50,064 bases of DNA from an uncultured bacterium. GTDB lineage: Bacteria > Cyanobacteriota > Vampirovibrionia > Gastranaerophilales > Gastranaerophilaceae. The position numbers and the translations under genes are program-made. Numbering within the stretch: position 1 is the stretch's first letter; every line of letters begins with the position of its first letter. Below the pieces are notes generated by a model. It did not search any database. It was not told where the DNA came from and saw nothing but the letters and a program-made list of their open reading frames with translations. Positions 7,499 to 15,795 of this stretch are shown here, piece after piece. The stretch is taken from NCBI GenBank assembly GCA_949286885.1, contig CASEEG010000110.1, forward strand, positions 1-50,064. The letters run 5' to 3'.

Positions 7499-9331
7499 AT
7501 GAAAAAGCTTTTTGCGATAGTTTTATTTTTAGTATTATTTTTGAACATACCTGCGTATGCTGCTAAAGATGCGCTTTTGCAAGTTTCTGACACAACTGTT
7601 CAAAAACTCGACAGTGAAAGTGAATCAGGCGTTGAGTACGGTAAACTTTCAAAAAAAGACAGAATTATCGCAAAATCTTCAAGGAAAATTGATGCTATTT
7701 ACCCTGGCAGTTGTTCAAATAAACTTGGAATATCTTTCCCCGGAAATCGCGGACCAAATCAGCTTGTAATTTATAAAAGAGAATATGGCAGAAGAACGCT
7801 AACAAACGAATTTGGTAAAGAAGCTGTTGTTGTGGGTGATACAGTTGTGCGCTTAACCGGTGCGGATTCAATTATACCCCATGACGGCTTTGTTATAAGC
7901 GGTCATGGCAGTGCAAAAAAATGGATAGGCGATAATTTAAAAGTCGGCACAAAAGTCAGAATTGATGCTAAAAATAATGTTTTGCACTCTTTTACAACAA
8001 TAGACAGTTATCGTTACTGCGCAAAAGTTAAAATAAAAGAAGTTGAACAAATCCTTGAAACCACTAAAAAACAGTATAAAAACAGAGATGAAAGAAAAGT
8101 TAAAGAGTATATAAAAAAAGCAAAAAAAGAACTTAAACGTTCATACTCTTCAAATTCAAATGCTGCTCTGCAGTGTGCAAGGGATTCTATAGTATCCTCA
8201 CAAACTGCCTTAAGTTACACTTTGCCATATTTAAAAAATGAACTCAAGGGTGTTTGGGTGCGTCCGGTAGAAAAAAGTGAGGCTGAAGTTGAGCGCACTC
8301 TTGATGAAATGGCACAATTGGGAATAAATGCTATATTTTTAGAAACATATTTCCATGGCAAAACAATTTTTCCTTCTGAAATTATGAAAAGTTATGGTTT
8401 TGAAAGCCAAAACAAAAACTTTAGAGGCTATGACCCGCTTTCTGTCTGGGTTCGTGGTGCACATAAACGCAACATGACTTTGCATGTCTGGTTTGAATCT
8501 TTCTATATTGGTAATAAACTTCCACAGGAAGATGCTTATAATATTCTTGCGGTAAGACCCACATGGGGCAATCGAAACAAGGCAAATAGCGAATCAAATG
8601 AGCCTGTAGCGCATATTAGCGAGCATAGAGGCTATTTTATCGACCCTGCAAATCCTGAAGTCGTTGACTTTTTAACTAAATTAATTCTTGAAATTTGTGC
8701 AAAATACGATATTGATGGTGTAAACCTTGATTATGTCAGGTATCCCATCTCAGCTAAAGCGTCCTCATCAAACTATGAAGCAAGCAACTGGGGCTATACT
8801 CCTTATGCAAGAGAAGAATTTAAAAAGATTTATGGCATTGATCCTATTAATATTAAATCAAATACTACTATGTGGAACAAATGGGACAGCTACAGGCAGG
8901 ATAGAATTACAAAATATGTGGCAAATATAAGAGAAACGCTAAAAAACAGGGGCGTAGTACTTTCTGCGGTTGTTTTCCCAGATTACAAAACCAGCCTTGA
9001 AACAAAACAACAAAATTGGCAAAGGTGGAGTTCCTATAATTATGTTGATGCACTAACTCCGTTAATCTTAACTGCGGATTACAACCTTGCAGATAGCATG
9101 ATTGATGAGTTAAAACGTAAAAGTTCATCTAAAACAAAAATTTATCCGGGGCTTTTTGTTGGTTTTATGGAAGGCGAAAGCGAAGATTTATTAAAACAAA
9201 TTCATATTATAAGAAATCAAAGACTTGAAGGAATTGTGCTTTTTGATTGGGCACATTTGGATAAAAAATACTCTGATGTCTTAAGGGCTTGCGTTTTTGC
9301 AAGAGATTGCGATGGGGTTGATAATAAATAA
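7499..9331 (+). CDS. secreted GHL10-type (DUF187) glycoside hydrolase-like protein
   Basis: 610 aa. An N-terminal signal peptide (MKKLFAIVLFLVLFLNIPAYAA, likely cut after 21-22) is followed by a ~200-residue accessory region with an RLTGADSIIPHDGFVISGHG motif, then a TIM-barrel-like GHL10 domain from KGVWVRPVEKS (~250). Diagnostic blocks: LGINAIFLETYFHG, LHVWFESFYIG, GYFIDPANPEVVDFL and DGVNLDYVRYP (~408-418), whose acidic residues are the likely catalytic ones. Family members are thought to act on glycans, perhaps cell wall, outside the cytoplasm. AAGGGGAA abuts the ATG too closely to be a usual ribosome site, and TAAAAT ends 9 nt upstream, so the leader is very short. Confidence 0.85.
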   Translation: MKKLFAIVLFLVLFLNIPAYAAKDALLQVSDTTVQKLDSESESGVEYGKLSKKDRIIAKSSRKIDAIYPGSCSNKLGISFPGNRGPNQLVIYKREYGRRTLTNEFGKEAVVVGDTVVRLTGADSIIPHDGFVISGHGSAKKWIGDNLKVGTKVRIDAKNNVLHSFTTIDSYRYCAKVKIKEVEQILETTKKQYKNRDERKVKEYIKKAKKELKRSYSSNSNAALQCARDSIVSSQTALSYTLPYLKNELKGVWVRPVEKSEAEVERTLDEMAQLGINAIFLETYFHGKTIFPSEIMKSYGFESQNKNFRGYDPLSVWVRGAHKRNMTLHVWFESFYIGNKLPQEDAYNILAVRPTWGNRNKANSESNEPVAHISEHRGYFIDPANPEVVDFLTKLILEICAKYDIDGVNLDYVRYPISAKASSSNYEASNWGYTPYAREEFKKIYGIDPINIKSNTTMWNKWDSYRQDRITKYVANIRETLKNRGVVLSAVVFPDYKTSLETKQQNWQRWSSYNYVDALTPLILTADYNLADSMIDELKRKSSSKTKIYPGLFVGFMEGESEDLLKQIHIIRNQRLEGIVLFDWAHLDKKYSDVLRACVFARDCDGVDNK

Positions 9332-9333
9332 AA

Positions 9334-9588
9334 GCCACGCCCTGCCTATCGTCGCTTAAAATATAGAAATCCCGTTAAAATACCTCCCTTGTAAAATTCC
9401 GCACCCGTTAACTTCAACTTAGTGCTGCTATGTTTCCATCCTGACACGGTTCGCTGCATAATCGCCGCAAAATTTTACACAATCAACAATATTTCAATTT
9501 TCAATCTACATCATAAACGCCTCATAGCAGGCTTTGCACCCGACATAAGCTTTCGGTCAAGGGCTTGCAACACCCCGTGAAGCGTGGC
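9334..9588 (-). ncRNA. ffs: signal recognition particle RNA, long bacterial form with Alu-type domain
   Basis: The minus strand carries the diagnostic domain IV at ~9452-9418: GTCAGG, a short stem closed by a GGAA-type loop (ATGGAAACAT), then AGCAGC. This pairs as the Ffh-binding helix. The ends are complementary (5' GCCACGC at 9588-9582 with 3' GCGTGGC at 9340-9334), and the 5' region GGGGTGTTGCAAGCCC resembles the Alu-domain loops. Length ~255 nt fits the long SRP RNA of Bacillus and relatives rather than the short 4.5S form. The 3' stem is followed by TTTTATTT, so it also acts as terminator. It is antisense and tail-to-tail with the glycosidase gene. SRP RNA targets membrane and secreted proteins co-translationally. 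Confidence 0.9.
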
Positions 9589-9594
9589 TATAAA

Positions 9595-9603
9595 ATAATA
9601 ACA
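9595..9603 (-). promoter_or_regulatory. ffs promoter, extended -10
   Basis: Minus strand TGT-TATTAT (9603-9595), an extended -10, sits 6 nt before the predicted first nucleotide at ~9588. No clear -35 box. Confidence 0.5.
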
Positions 9604-9644
9604 CAAATAAGTGTAATTTTTCCATTATTAAATATTATTAAAAT

Positions 9645-9667
9645 ATGTATATATTAATAATATACAT
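9645..9667. promoter_or_regulatory. AT-rich inverted repeat upstream of the 111-aa gene
   Basis: ATGTATAT - ATTAATA - ATATACAT: perfect 8-bp arms around a 7-nt center, ~57 nt before the ATG at 9724 and ~45 nt from ffs. Possible operator. The plus-strand TATAAT near 9694 would drive the downstream gene. Apart from this, 9601-9723 shows no gene. Confidence 0.4.
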
Positions 9668-9723
9668 GCCAAAAATTAAATTTAATTAAGGTTATAATGT
9701 TATAAGAGAATAGAAGGAAACAT

Positions 9724-10059
9724 ATGAGAGTTCTAAGTACTGAAGCAACTACACCAAACGGAAACAAATATAAGATTACACGCTTAGGAAGAGTAATTTC
9801 CACGAGTGCTTTTGGCGCATATGGTATTTATGCGGCAAACAAGGCAATGTCTTCAGACGCTTTTATAAAAGAATTGGCAGATGCTTCAAAAAGCGCAACA
9901 AAAAATAGCATGAGCTATTATGGAGGTGTTAGGAAGGCAGCATTTGTTCTGACAGCAGCGGCAATATCAGCTCTGTGCGGTTTTATTGTTGGCGGTGGTA
10001 TTGATTTTGTTGTAAATAAGATATCTAAAAATAAAGCCGATAATAAACAAAAAGCTTAG
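9724..10059 (+). CDS. small membrane-associated unknown protein
   Basis: 111 aa. Two hydrophobic stretches (~28-38 weak, and ~74-92 AFVLTAAAISALCGFIVGGG) and a Lys-rich C-terminus (KNKADNKQKA). AAGGAA lies 5 nt before the ATG. It sits 20 nt upstream of the FlhA-like gene, but that gene has its own -10 box inside the gap, so joint transcription is possible and not required. No family recognised. Confidence 0.65.
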   Translation: MRVLSTEATTPNGNKYKITRLGRVISTSAFGAYGIYAANKAMSSDAFIKELADASKSATKNSMSYYGGVRKAAFVLTAAAISALCGFIVGGGIDFVVNKISKNKADNKQKA

Positions 10060-10064
10060 ATTTG

Positions 10065-10073
10065 TGTTAAAAT
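10065..10073 (+). promoter_or_regulatory. extended -10 promoter, predicted leaderless start of the FlhA-like gene
   Basis: TGT-TAAAAT (10065-10073), then 6 nt to the ATG at 10080. There is no Shine-Dalgarno in the 20-nt gap, which fits a leaderless transcript. Confidence 0.5.
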
Positions 10074-10079
10074 AGTTGT

Positions 10080-11525
10080 ATGTTTAAACCAACACGTCAG
10101 GAGTTTTCTATAAAAGTTTGCCCGAGTGATGAAATTTCACTTCTTGAAAACACACTTAACTCTATGTCAAAGGAAGGTTGGGATTTATATTCAATTTATG
10201 AATCAGACAACGGTTCAAAAATTGTGTATAATTGTCTTTTTGTGCGTGAGGTTGAAAATATCTATGATGAAGTGGAATTTGAGGACATTTTAGGTTTTAA
10301 AACTCAAATGGAGAAGATGTTATACTCAAAGGAACAACCTTATGAACTTTGTTTAAATATTCAAAAGAAAATTCGTGAAAAAAGAGTAAAGATTGAAGAA
10401 ATAAAAAAATTTTTAGAAAATGCTAAAGATGAAGAACGCGAACTTTTGAATGAAGAAATATCAAAAGAAATTGATAAATTAAATAGTTTGAAAAAACAGT
10501 TAAAAAATCTTCTGTCGCCTTCTAAAATGGCTCAAAATCTTGGCGTGGAGCGTCTTTCCATTAATTTGAGCGAAGAGCTTTATACTTTAAATAATGGGCA
10601 AAATGAGCAAAATTTACTTGCCCAAACAATAAAAGCACGTCAAGAATTGACAAATGAATTGGGTTACATAATTCCAAAGGTTCAATTTGTTGAGAACCCC
10701 GAACTTGATGAAAATGTATTTACAATTTCAATTCATGCTGTACCTGTTGTAAGTACTGTTGCATACCCTGAACATTTAATGTATTTTGAGGATGAATTAA
10801 ACATTGAAAAGTATCCTAAAAACACAATAAAAGTTAAAGACGAGCTTAGTGGCAGAAAAGCAGTTTGGATTGAGGAAAAATACTGTAAAGATTTTTGGCT
10901 AAAGGGTATAACGCCATGTGAGTATATTGTGGAGTATCTCAAACATTTTGCGATTAGTCATGTGAATGAAATATTTGGCTACAGTGATATAAATCGTTAT
11001 ATTGAGCTTGTTTCAGAACATAATTCTTTTCTTATAGATTCTGTTTTGGGTGATTTTATTACAGTTAGTGAGCTTAAATATATTTTCTGCAATTTAATAA
11101 GAGAAAGAGTAAGTGTAAAAGATGTTGTGTTTATTTTTGAAAAAATAAATGACTTTTCAGATGAATCAACAAAAGCAGATTTGCTCGATAAATTGCGTGT
11201 TGCACTCTCGAGGCAAATTTGTTATTCCCTTGCAAATGAAGATAAACAAATTTTTGGTTATGAAGTATCTGAAGAATTAATATCCATGCTTGAAAATCAA
11301 TCTGAAGATGAGCAAAACGGGGTTGTAAAAATCGATGGCACTAAGTTTTCAAAATTTAAAAAGAGTTTAAAACAAGTGCTTGAACAAAAGGCAGTTCTTG
11401 TCGCTCCACAGCATTTGCGCCAGCTTTTATTTGTGTTAATTTCGCAGATTTATACAGATATTCCTGTTATTTGTCTTGAAGAAGTTGCAAATGAGTTTGA
11501 ACTTAAGATTTTAGGGCAAGTATAA
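10080..11525 (+). CDS. soluble FlhA/SctV C-terminal-domain protein fused to a DUF4177-like domain and coiled coil
   Basis: 481 aa with no membrane segment. Residues ~5-56 (QEFSIKV..., SKEGWDLYSIYESDNGS, YNCLFVRE) look like a DUF4177-type domain. Residues ~90-150 form a Lys/Glu coiled coil. Residues ~155-481 align along their length with the cytoplasmic domain of FlhA: LGYIIPKVQFVENPELDEN, KAVWIEEKY, an HVNEIFGYSDINRYIEL segment (FlhA has LFGRQEAQQLLD), FITVSELKYIFCNLIRERVS (FlhA: VVTLTTLHKVLQNLLAEKVP), LRVALSRQIC, and the final APQHLRQLLF block. In FlhA this domain forms the nonameric export ring and docks chaperone-substrate complexes; here the N-terminal membrane half is replaced. It may be a regulatory or docking partner of the export system encoded at 18.2-22.2 kb (inference). 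It heads a likely operon with the acetyltransferase 1 nt downstream. Confidence 0.85.
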   Translation: MFKPTRQEFSIKVCPSDEISLLENTLNSMSKEGWDLYSIYESDNGSKIVYNCLFVREVENIYDEVEFEDILGFKTQMEKMLYSKEQPYELCLNIQKKIREKRVKIEEIKKFLENAKDEERELLNEEISKEIDKLNSLKKQLKNLLSPSKMAQNLGVERLSINLSEELYTLNNGQNEQNLLAQTIKARQELTNELGYIIPKVQFVENPELDENVFTISIHAVPVVSTVAYPEHLMYFEDELNIEKYPKNTIKVKDELSGRKAVWIEEKYCKDFWLKGITPCEYIVEYLKHFAISHVNEIFGYSDINRYIELVSEHNSFLIDSVLGDFITVSELKYIFCNLIRERVSVKDVVFIFEKINDFSDESTKADLLDKLRVALSRQICYSLANEDKQIFGYEVSEELISMLENQSEDEQNGVVKIDGTKFSKFKKSLKQVLEQKAVLVAPQHLRQLLFVLISQIYTDIPVICLEEVANEFELKILGQV

Positions 11526-11526
11526 A

Positions 11527-12249
11527 ATGAGCATAAAGCACAATATAGCTTTAAAAATATACGGGAGTAATTTTTTAAAAAAAATATTGCGCCCGCTTGC
11601 GCTATTTATTTTAAGTAAAGAAAAAAACAAGACAAATACTGTTGTTTATGTAAAAAAAGACGGAACAAAAATTTATAATAAAAAAATTAAAAATGTTAAA
11701 ATTAAGTTTTTAGGTAATGCTTCAAATAATTACATAGAAATTAAAGAACCCTACAGTATATTTAATTTGAATATTCAAGTAGAGGGTAATTCAAATACTT
11801 TCATTTTGGACTATGGGGCAAAAATAGTGAGGATGACCGTTGCATTTGGAAATGAAACAAAAGTGAGTATAGGGAAAAACTTTTATGTAGGCGGCATGAC
11901 AATACAGGTAACAAATTCTATAGGCAAAAAGGTAGAAATTGGCTCAGATTGCTTATTTAGCTATGGTCTTGTTCTTAGAACATCAGATGCTCATACTATT
12001 TATGATATGAATACTAAAAAGATTTTAAATCCTTGTGATGATGTTATTGTAGGTAATCATGTCTGGGTTGCAGCACATGCTAAGATTTATAAGGGCGCAA
12101 AAATACCTGATGATTGTGTTGTTGCGGCGCATTCCCTTGTAAATAAAAAATTTGATAAAACAAATTGTCTTTTAGCAGGCATGCCTGTAGTAGTTAAAAA
12201 AGAAAATATAAACTGGAATTCTTGCAGTTCAGAACAGTGGGATTTTTAA
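11527..12249 (+). CDS. left-handed beta-helix acyltransferase (sugar O-acetyltransferase family)
   Basis: 240 aa. Hexapeptide-repeat protein: VEIGSDCLFSYGLVLRTSDAH (~137-157) has the family's conserved catalytic His in SDAH, followed by DVIVGNHVWVAAHAKIYKG, GAKIPDDCVVAAHSLV and LLAGMPVVVKKENINW. This is the signature of capsule/LPS or glycan acetyltransferases that use acetyl-CoA. The first ~60 residues are basic and unusual for the family. The ATG follows the previous stop by one base, so translation is coupled to the FlhA-like gene. Confidence 0.85.
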   Translation: MSIKHNIALKIYGSNFLKKILRPLALFILSKEKNKTNTVVYVKKDGTKIYNKKIKNVKIKFLGNASNNYIEIKEPYSIFNLNIQVEGNSNTFILDYGAKIVRMTVAFGNETKVSIGKNFYVGGMTIQVTNSIGKKVEIGSDCLFSYGLVLRTSDAHTIYDMNTKKILNPCDDVIVGNHVWVAAHAKIYKGAKIPDDCVVAAHSLVNKKFDKTNCLLAGMPVVVKKENINWNSCSSEQWDF

Positions 12250-12253
12250 TTTT

Positions 12254-12661
12254 ATGAGTGAGTATTTAAAAAAATATTTAGAGAGTATAAATTTTCAAAA
12301 ACAGCTTAATAATATTGAGAGAAAGTATAAAAATAAAAGGATATTAATTTATGGCACAGGTTTACTTTTCTCAACAATTGTTGAAAATTATGACATTTCA
12401 AAATTAAATATTATAGGTGTAAGTGATTTAAAATATGATATTTATGATGAAAACAGACTTTGCCATGGATATAAAATTGTCCATTTTTCAAATATAAAAG
12501 AGCAAAATCCTGAGTGCATTTTAATCTCAATTTTTAATTTTTTGCCTGTGATGTACAAGTTTAAAAATAACTTTTTTAAAAATACAAAAGTAAAAATTAT
12601 TCCTTTTGCAGATAAAAGTTTTTTAGCCCTTTTAAGGGAAATTTGGGGCACTTGCTTTTAG
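12254..12661 (+). CDS. unknown protein with Rossmann-like nucleotide-binding motif
   Basis: 135 aa. NKRILIYGTGLLFSTIVE (~27-44) is a beta-alpha loop like that of nucleoside-sugar or CoA-binding Rossmann folds; then IIGVSDLKYD and ECILISIFNF follow the beta-strand pattern. Similar short proteins often sit beside glycosyl- or acetyltransferases in surface polysaccharide loci, matching its place 4 nt after the acetyltransferase. Very AT-rich. The stop shares TTAG with convergent murT. Confidence 0.65.
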   Translation: MSEYLKKYLESINFQKQLNNIERKYKNKRILIYGTGLLFSTIVENYDISKLNIIGVSDLKYDIYDENRLCHGYKIVHFSNIKEQNPECILISIFNFLPVMYKFKNNFFKNTKVKIIPFADKSFLALLREIWGTCF

Positions 12662-14046
12662 ACTTTTTCTTTTATAATTTTGTTTAATTTTAAAAGAGCA
12701 GTATACGTTGGTAAAATTGTAAGTTTTTCACCTATTTGCATTGATTTAAGTGCGTAATCGAATGTTTTTTTAATGTTGCTATCAATAACCATAAATCCAG
12801 GGTTTATACCTGCATATTTTAACCTTAAAGCCATATCATCAGCACGAGTTCCTGTTATAAATATTTTATTATTAAATTTTTCAAGAACTTCAAAGTCAGC
12901 ATCCCAAAGCCAAGAAACATCTCTTCCATCTGCATATTTATCATTAATCGCTATCATTAATTTTGTATCTTTTATGTTCTTAAATCCCCTTAAAACTTCA
13001 CATGCACCAGTCGGGTTTTTAATTAGATATAAATTAACTTCTTTGCCCTCGATTATCTCCTTCTGTGCCCTTCCAAAAACAGGTCTGTAATTGTCAAGTG
13101 CGCGGGCAATAATTTTTCTGTCAATTCCTGCCATATACGCGCATGCTATTGCTCCAAGAGCATTATAGGCGTTGTATAAACCTGAAAGATTTAGTTTATA
13201 CATTATACTTTTGCCTTCAAAATTTACATTCAAAATTGAGTAATTTTTAAATACTTTAACATCTGCACTAATTTCAGGTTTAGGTCTTTTAATTCTGCAT
13301 TCACAACTCCAAAGACCAAGTTGTGAGTAAAATCTTTTTGAATATTTCAGTGGTTTTTTGCATATTGGGCAGTATATTACCTCTGAGGGGCTATTTGATT
13401 TAGTATCAAAGTCACAAAACTCTACATTTTCAAAACCAAAGTAAATTATTTTTCTTTTCTTTTTGCCTGCAATCATATCATTTTTAATGTTTTTGTCTAT
13501 ATCATACAGGCTTGGGTCATCTGCGTTGACTAAAATTTTTAAACCCGGGTTGAGTCTTATGCCTTCTTGAATTTTCTTTTTTGTAGTATCAAGCTCACCG
13601 TATCTGTCCAGTTGGTCTCGGAATAAATTGGTAACAAGTAAGTAGTCAAAAATTATATTTTCAAAAATTTCCCTTAAATATGCTTCATCTGATTCTATTA
13701 CAAAATTATCAACAGTAGAGTTTTCTCCGTTTTCTTTAAAATTATTATAAAGCCCGACCGCAACAGTTGTTGCAATGCCATTTGGCATATTTGCCCCAAG
13801 TTCGTTATGAATAACAATTTTTTGAGCTTCTTTTAAAATTTGCGCCAAGAGCCCTGCAGTAGTTGTTTTGCCATTGGTTCCGGTGATTGCAAACTTATAT
13901 GATGTTGCATAATTTTGTGCTTCTCTTAAAAAGTCAGGGTAAAACTTTCTCAAATATTTACCTGGTAAAGACGTACCTTCAGAATTAATTTTTCTTAAAA
14001 AGGAATGAAATTTACTTGTGTATTCTATTGCTTGCTTAAAATTCAT
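12658..14046 (-). CDS. murT: lipid II isoglutaminyl synthase, Mur-ligase subunit
   Basis: With glutaminase GatD, MurT amidates D-glutamate of lipid II at the cytoplasmic membrane face. 462 aa. Visible: Mur-ligase ATP loop ITGTNGKTTTAGLLA (~53-67), ESDEAYL (~118-124), NLFRDQLDRYGELD (~139-152), the MurT-specific four-Cys ribbon CPICKKPL ... WSCEC (~225-258) and a C-terminal DUF1727 domain with KNPTGACEVLR (~340-350). gatD is normally next to murT, but no GatD-like gene is visible here. Predicted leader ~40 nt with only a weak ribosome site (AGGCG). Confidence 0.92.
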   Translation of the reverse strand: MNFKQAIEYTSKFHSFLRKINSEGTSLPGKYLRKFYPDFLREAQNYATSYKFAITGTNGKTTTAGLLAQILKEAQKIVIHNELGANMPNGIATTVAVGLYNNFKENGENSTVDNFVIESDEAYLREIFENIIFDYLLVTNLFRDQLDRYGELDTTKKKIQEGIRLNPGLKILVNADDPSLYDIDKNIKNDMIAGKKKRKIIYFGFENVEFCDFDTKSNSPSEVIYCPICKKPLKYSKRFYSQLGLWSCECRIKRPKPEISADVKVFKNYSILNVNFEGKSIMYKLNLSGLYNAYNALGAIACAYMAGIDRKIIARALDNYRPVFGRAQKEIIEGKEVNLYLIKNPTGACEVLRGFKNIKDTKLMIAINDKYADGRDVSWLWDADFEVLEKFNNKIFITGTRADDMALRLKYAGINPGFMVIDSNIKKTFDYALKSMQIGEKLTILPTYTALLKLNKIIKEKV

Positions 14047-14089
14047 GTAAAATCGCCTGTCATGCGTATGGAATAATTTTAATACCTAA

Positions 14090-14097
14090 ATTATAAT
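14090..14097. promoter_or_regulatory. symmetric -10 element ATTATAAT between murT and the 128-aa gene
   Basis: Plus TATAAT (14092-14097) ends 6 nt before the ATG at 14104, predicting a leaderless mRNA. Minus TATAAT (14095-14090) serves murT. Confidence 0.6.
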
Positions 14098-14103
14098 ACA
14101 CAA

Positions 14104-14490
14104 ATGGAACAATACATATATATTTTTACAATAATACTCGAAATTATAGTGTTTTTGCAGCTTGCAAATGCCTTTATCAGGCTTGATAAAAAAGTTACTT
14201 TGCTTAATCAAGAAGTTCTTTTGCTAAAAGACGAAATTGAAATTGGTATAAAAACTTTTAAGAAGTTAATCAAAAAATTTAATAAAGTTGCTTCTTTTAT
14301 TGTGAAAGTTAAAAAGTTTAATGTAAAAAGGATTGTTTTGATATTAGCTGATGTTGTTAATATTTTCTTGTTGTTCAAGACTTTTAAGGCATACAGAGGT
14401 GTTGGTAATCTAAAATTCTTTAAAAAAGTATTTTCATATTCTCTTGTTAATTCTTTTTTCAAAGTTGCATTAAACAATTTTTCAAAGTAA
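14104..14490 (+). CDS. small membrane protein, unknown function
   Basis: 128 aa. An N-terminal membrane segment (~4-22, YIYIFTIILEIIVFLQLANA), a Lys-rich helical middle, and a second hydrophobic segment (~78-94, IVLILADVVNIFLLFKTF). Strongly basic with ~23 lysines. No Shine-Dalgarno; start set by the -10 box 6 nt upstream. Family not recognised. 14491-14613 downstream holds a T-rich stretch and no gene. Confidence 0.65.
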   Translation: MEQYIYIFTIILEIIVFLQLANAFIRLDKKVTLLNQEVLLLKDEIEIGIKTFKKLIKKFNKVASFIVKVKKFNVKRIVLILADVVNIFLLFKTFKAYRGVGNLKFFKKVFSYSLVNSFFKVALNNFSK

Positions 14491-14613
14491 TTTTCTTTTT
14501 TATTGGCTAAAAAGTCTAGTCCCTAAATTACCCCTTCGGTTATTTTTTTTAAATCTTAAAACAGATAGACTTATAAAAAAGTGGAAAGGACATTATTTGT
14601 AAGGGAGTGTTCA

Positions 14614-14922
14614 ATGCTAATCGAAAAAAGATGTTTACAAAATGATGAATGTGTATTTATGGAATTTAGGGATGTTAATAAAGATTATCTGGAGTGGCTG
14701 GAAGATTTAGCTTTAGAATACCACTGTAAGATAGAAAAAAAAGAGTGGCGCTCAAAATACAATAACTACGTGGTTTACGACTATGAACCATTTTGTTCTG
14801 ACGGTTTTGAAATAAGTCTTACATTATCCTCAAAAAATGTGTGTTTTCTAAATTTTGTAAGATACCTGTATGAAATAAAAGTGCAGACAATAAATTATTT
14901 AAACAACTGCATTGCGATTTAG
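14614..14922 (+). CDS. small unknown protein
   Basis: 102 aa from ATG 14614, which has AAGGGAG 6 nt upstream; an in-frame GTG at 14581 adds 11 residues but has no ribosome site. It starts MLIEKRCLQNDECVFMEFRD, with acidic-aromatic content and several Cys; no membrane segment. The 3' end overlaps convergent rmlA by 24 nt. Function unknown. Confidence 0.6.
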   Translation: MLIEKRCLQNDECVFMEFRDVNKDYLEWLEDLALEYHCKIEKKEWRSKYNNYVVYDYEPFCSDGFEISLTLSSKNVCFLNFVRYLYEIKVQTINYLNNCIAI

Positions 14923-15795
14923 CTTATTTGCATTTGCTTGAATAATTTTTTCTATGTACTCGCCATAGCCGTTGTTGTATTTTTTTGCAAGGTCGGATAA
15001 TTCTAAAGTTGAAATGTAGCCCATTCTCCAGGCTACTTCTTCAATGCAGGCAATTTTCATGCCTGTATTAACTTCCATTGATTTAATAAAGTTTCCTGCT
15101 TGCAAAAGGCTCTCAAAAGTACCTGTATCAAGCCAGGCAAAACCTCTGCCCAGTATTTCAACATCAAGCTGTTTGTTTTTAAGATAAATATTGTTAAGGT
15201 CAGTGATTTCTAACTCGCCTCTTTGAGAGGGTTTTAGGGTTTTTGCATATTCAGCAACGTTTTTATCATAAAAATATAAGCCCGTTACAGCATAGTTAGA
15301 GCGTGGGTTTTTAGGTTTTTCTTCAATTGAAATTGCTCTGTTATTTTCATCAAACTCAACTACACCAAAGCGATGAGGGTCATTTACCGCATAGCCAAAA
15401 ACCGTTGCGCCTTGCGTTTTTTGACCGACCCTTTTTAACATGGAAGAAAATCCAAACCCATGGAAAATATTATCGCCCAAAATAAGTGCACAAGGCTCAT
15501 TGTTTATAAATTTTTCAGCAATTAAAAAGCTGTCTGCAATACCTCTTGGCACATCTTGCACCATATACGAAAATTTAACACCGATTTGCTCACCTGAGCC
15601 CAAAACTTTTTCAAAATTTTGAATATCAGAGGCATTTGTGATGATTAAAATATCCCTGATTCCCGCTAAAAGCAGTGTGGTTATAGGATAGTAAATCATC
15701 GGTTTATCATAAACCGGAAGTAAAATTTTTGATATTGGTAATGACGCCGGATAAAGTCTTGAACCTGCGCCGCCTGCAAGGATTATGCCTTTCAT
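14899..15795 (-). CDS. rmlA: glucose-1-phosphate thymidylyltransferase
   Basis: Makes dTDP-glucose, first step to dTDP-rhamnose and other deoxysugars for surface polysaccharide. 298 aa, full length. Visible: the nucleotidyltransferase loop IILAGGAGSRLYP (4-16), SKILLPVYDKPMIYYP, QDVPRGIADSF, LILGDNIFHG (metal Asp ~110), EEKPKNPRSNYAVTGLYFYD, GELEITDLNN and RGFAWLDTGT. Its ATG overlaps the recA stop by one base (TAATG), so it is co-transcribed with recA, an unusual partner. rmlB/C/D are not in the window. Confidence 0.95.
   Translation of the reverse strand: MKGIILAGGAGSRLYPASLPISKILLPVYDKPMIYYPITTLLLAGIRDILIITNASDIQNFEKVLGSGEQIGVKFSYMVQDVPRGIADSFLIAEKFINNEPCALILGDNIFHGFGFSSMLKRVGQKTQGATVFGYAVNDPHRFGVVEFDENNRAISIEEKPKNPRSNYAVTGLYFYDKNVAEYAKTLKPSQRGELEITDLNNIYLKNKQLDVEILGRGFAWLDTGTFESLLQAGNFIKSMEVNTGMKIACIEEVAWRMGYISTLELSDLAKKYNNGYGEYIEKIIQANANKLNRNAVV

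Noticed and set aside
9332..9600. tRNA or tmRNA in the structured interval
   Set aside because: No cloverleaf, no T-loop motif GTTCRA in a stem; the GTCAGG ... AGCAGC core fits SRP RNA instead.
14510..14560. Possible terminator after the 14104 gene
   Set aside because: ATTACC-CCTTC-GGTTAT followed by T8 pairs only 3-4 bases with a mismatch; too weak to call.
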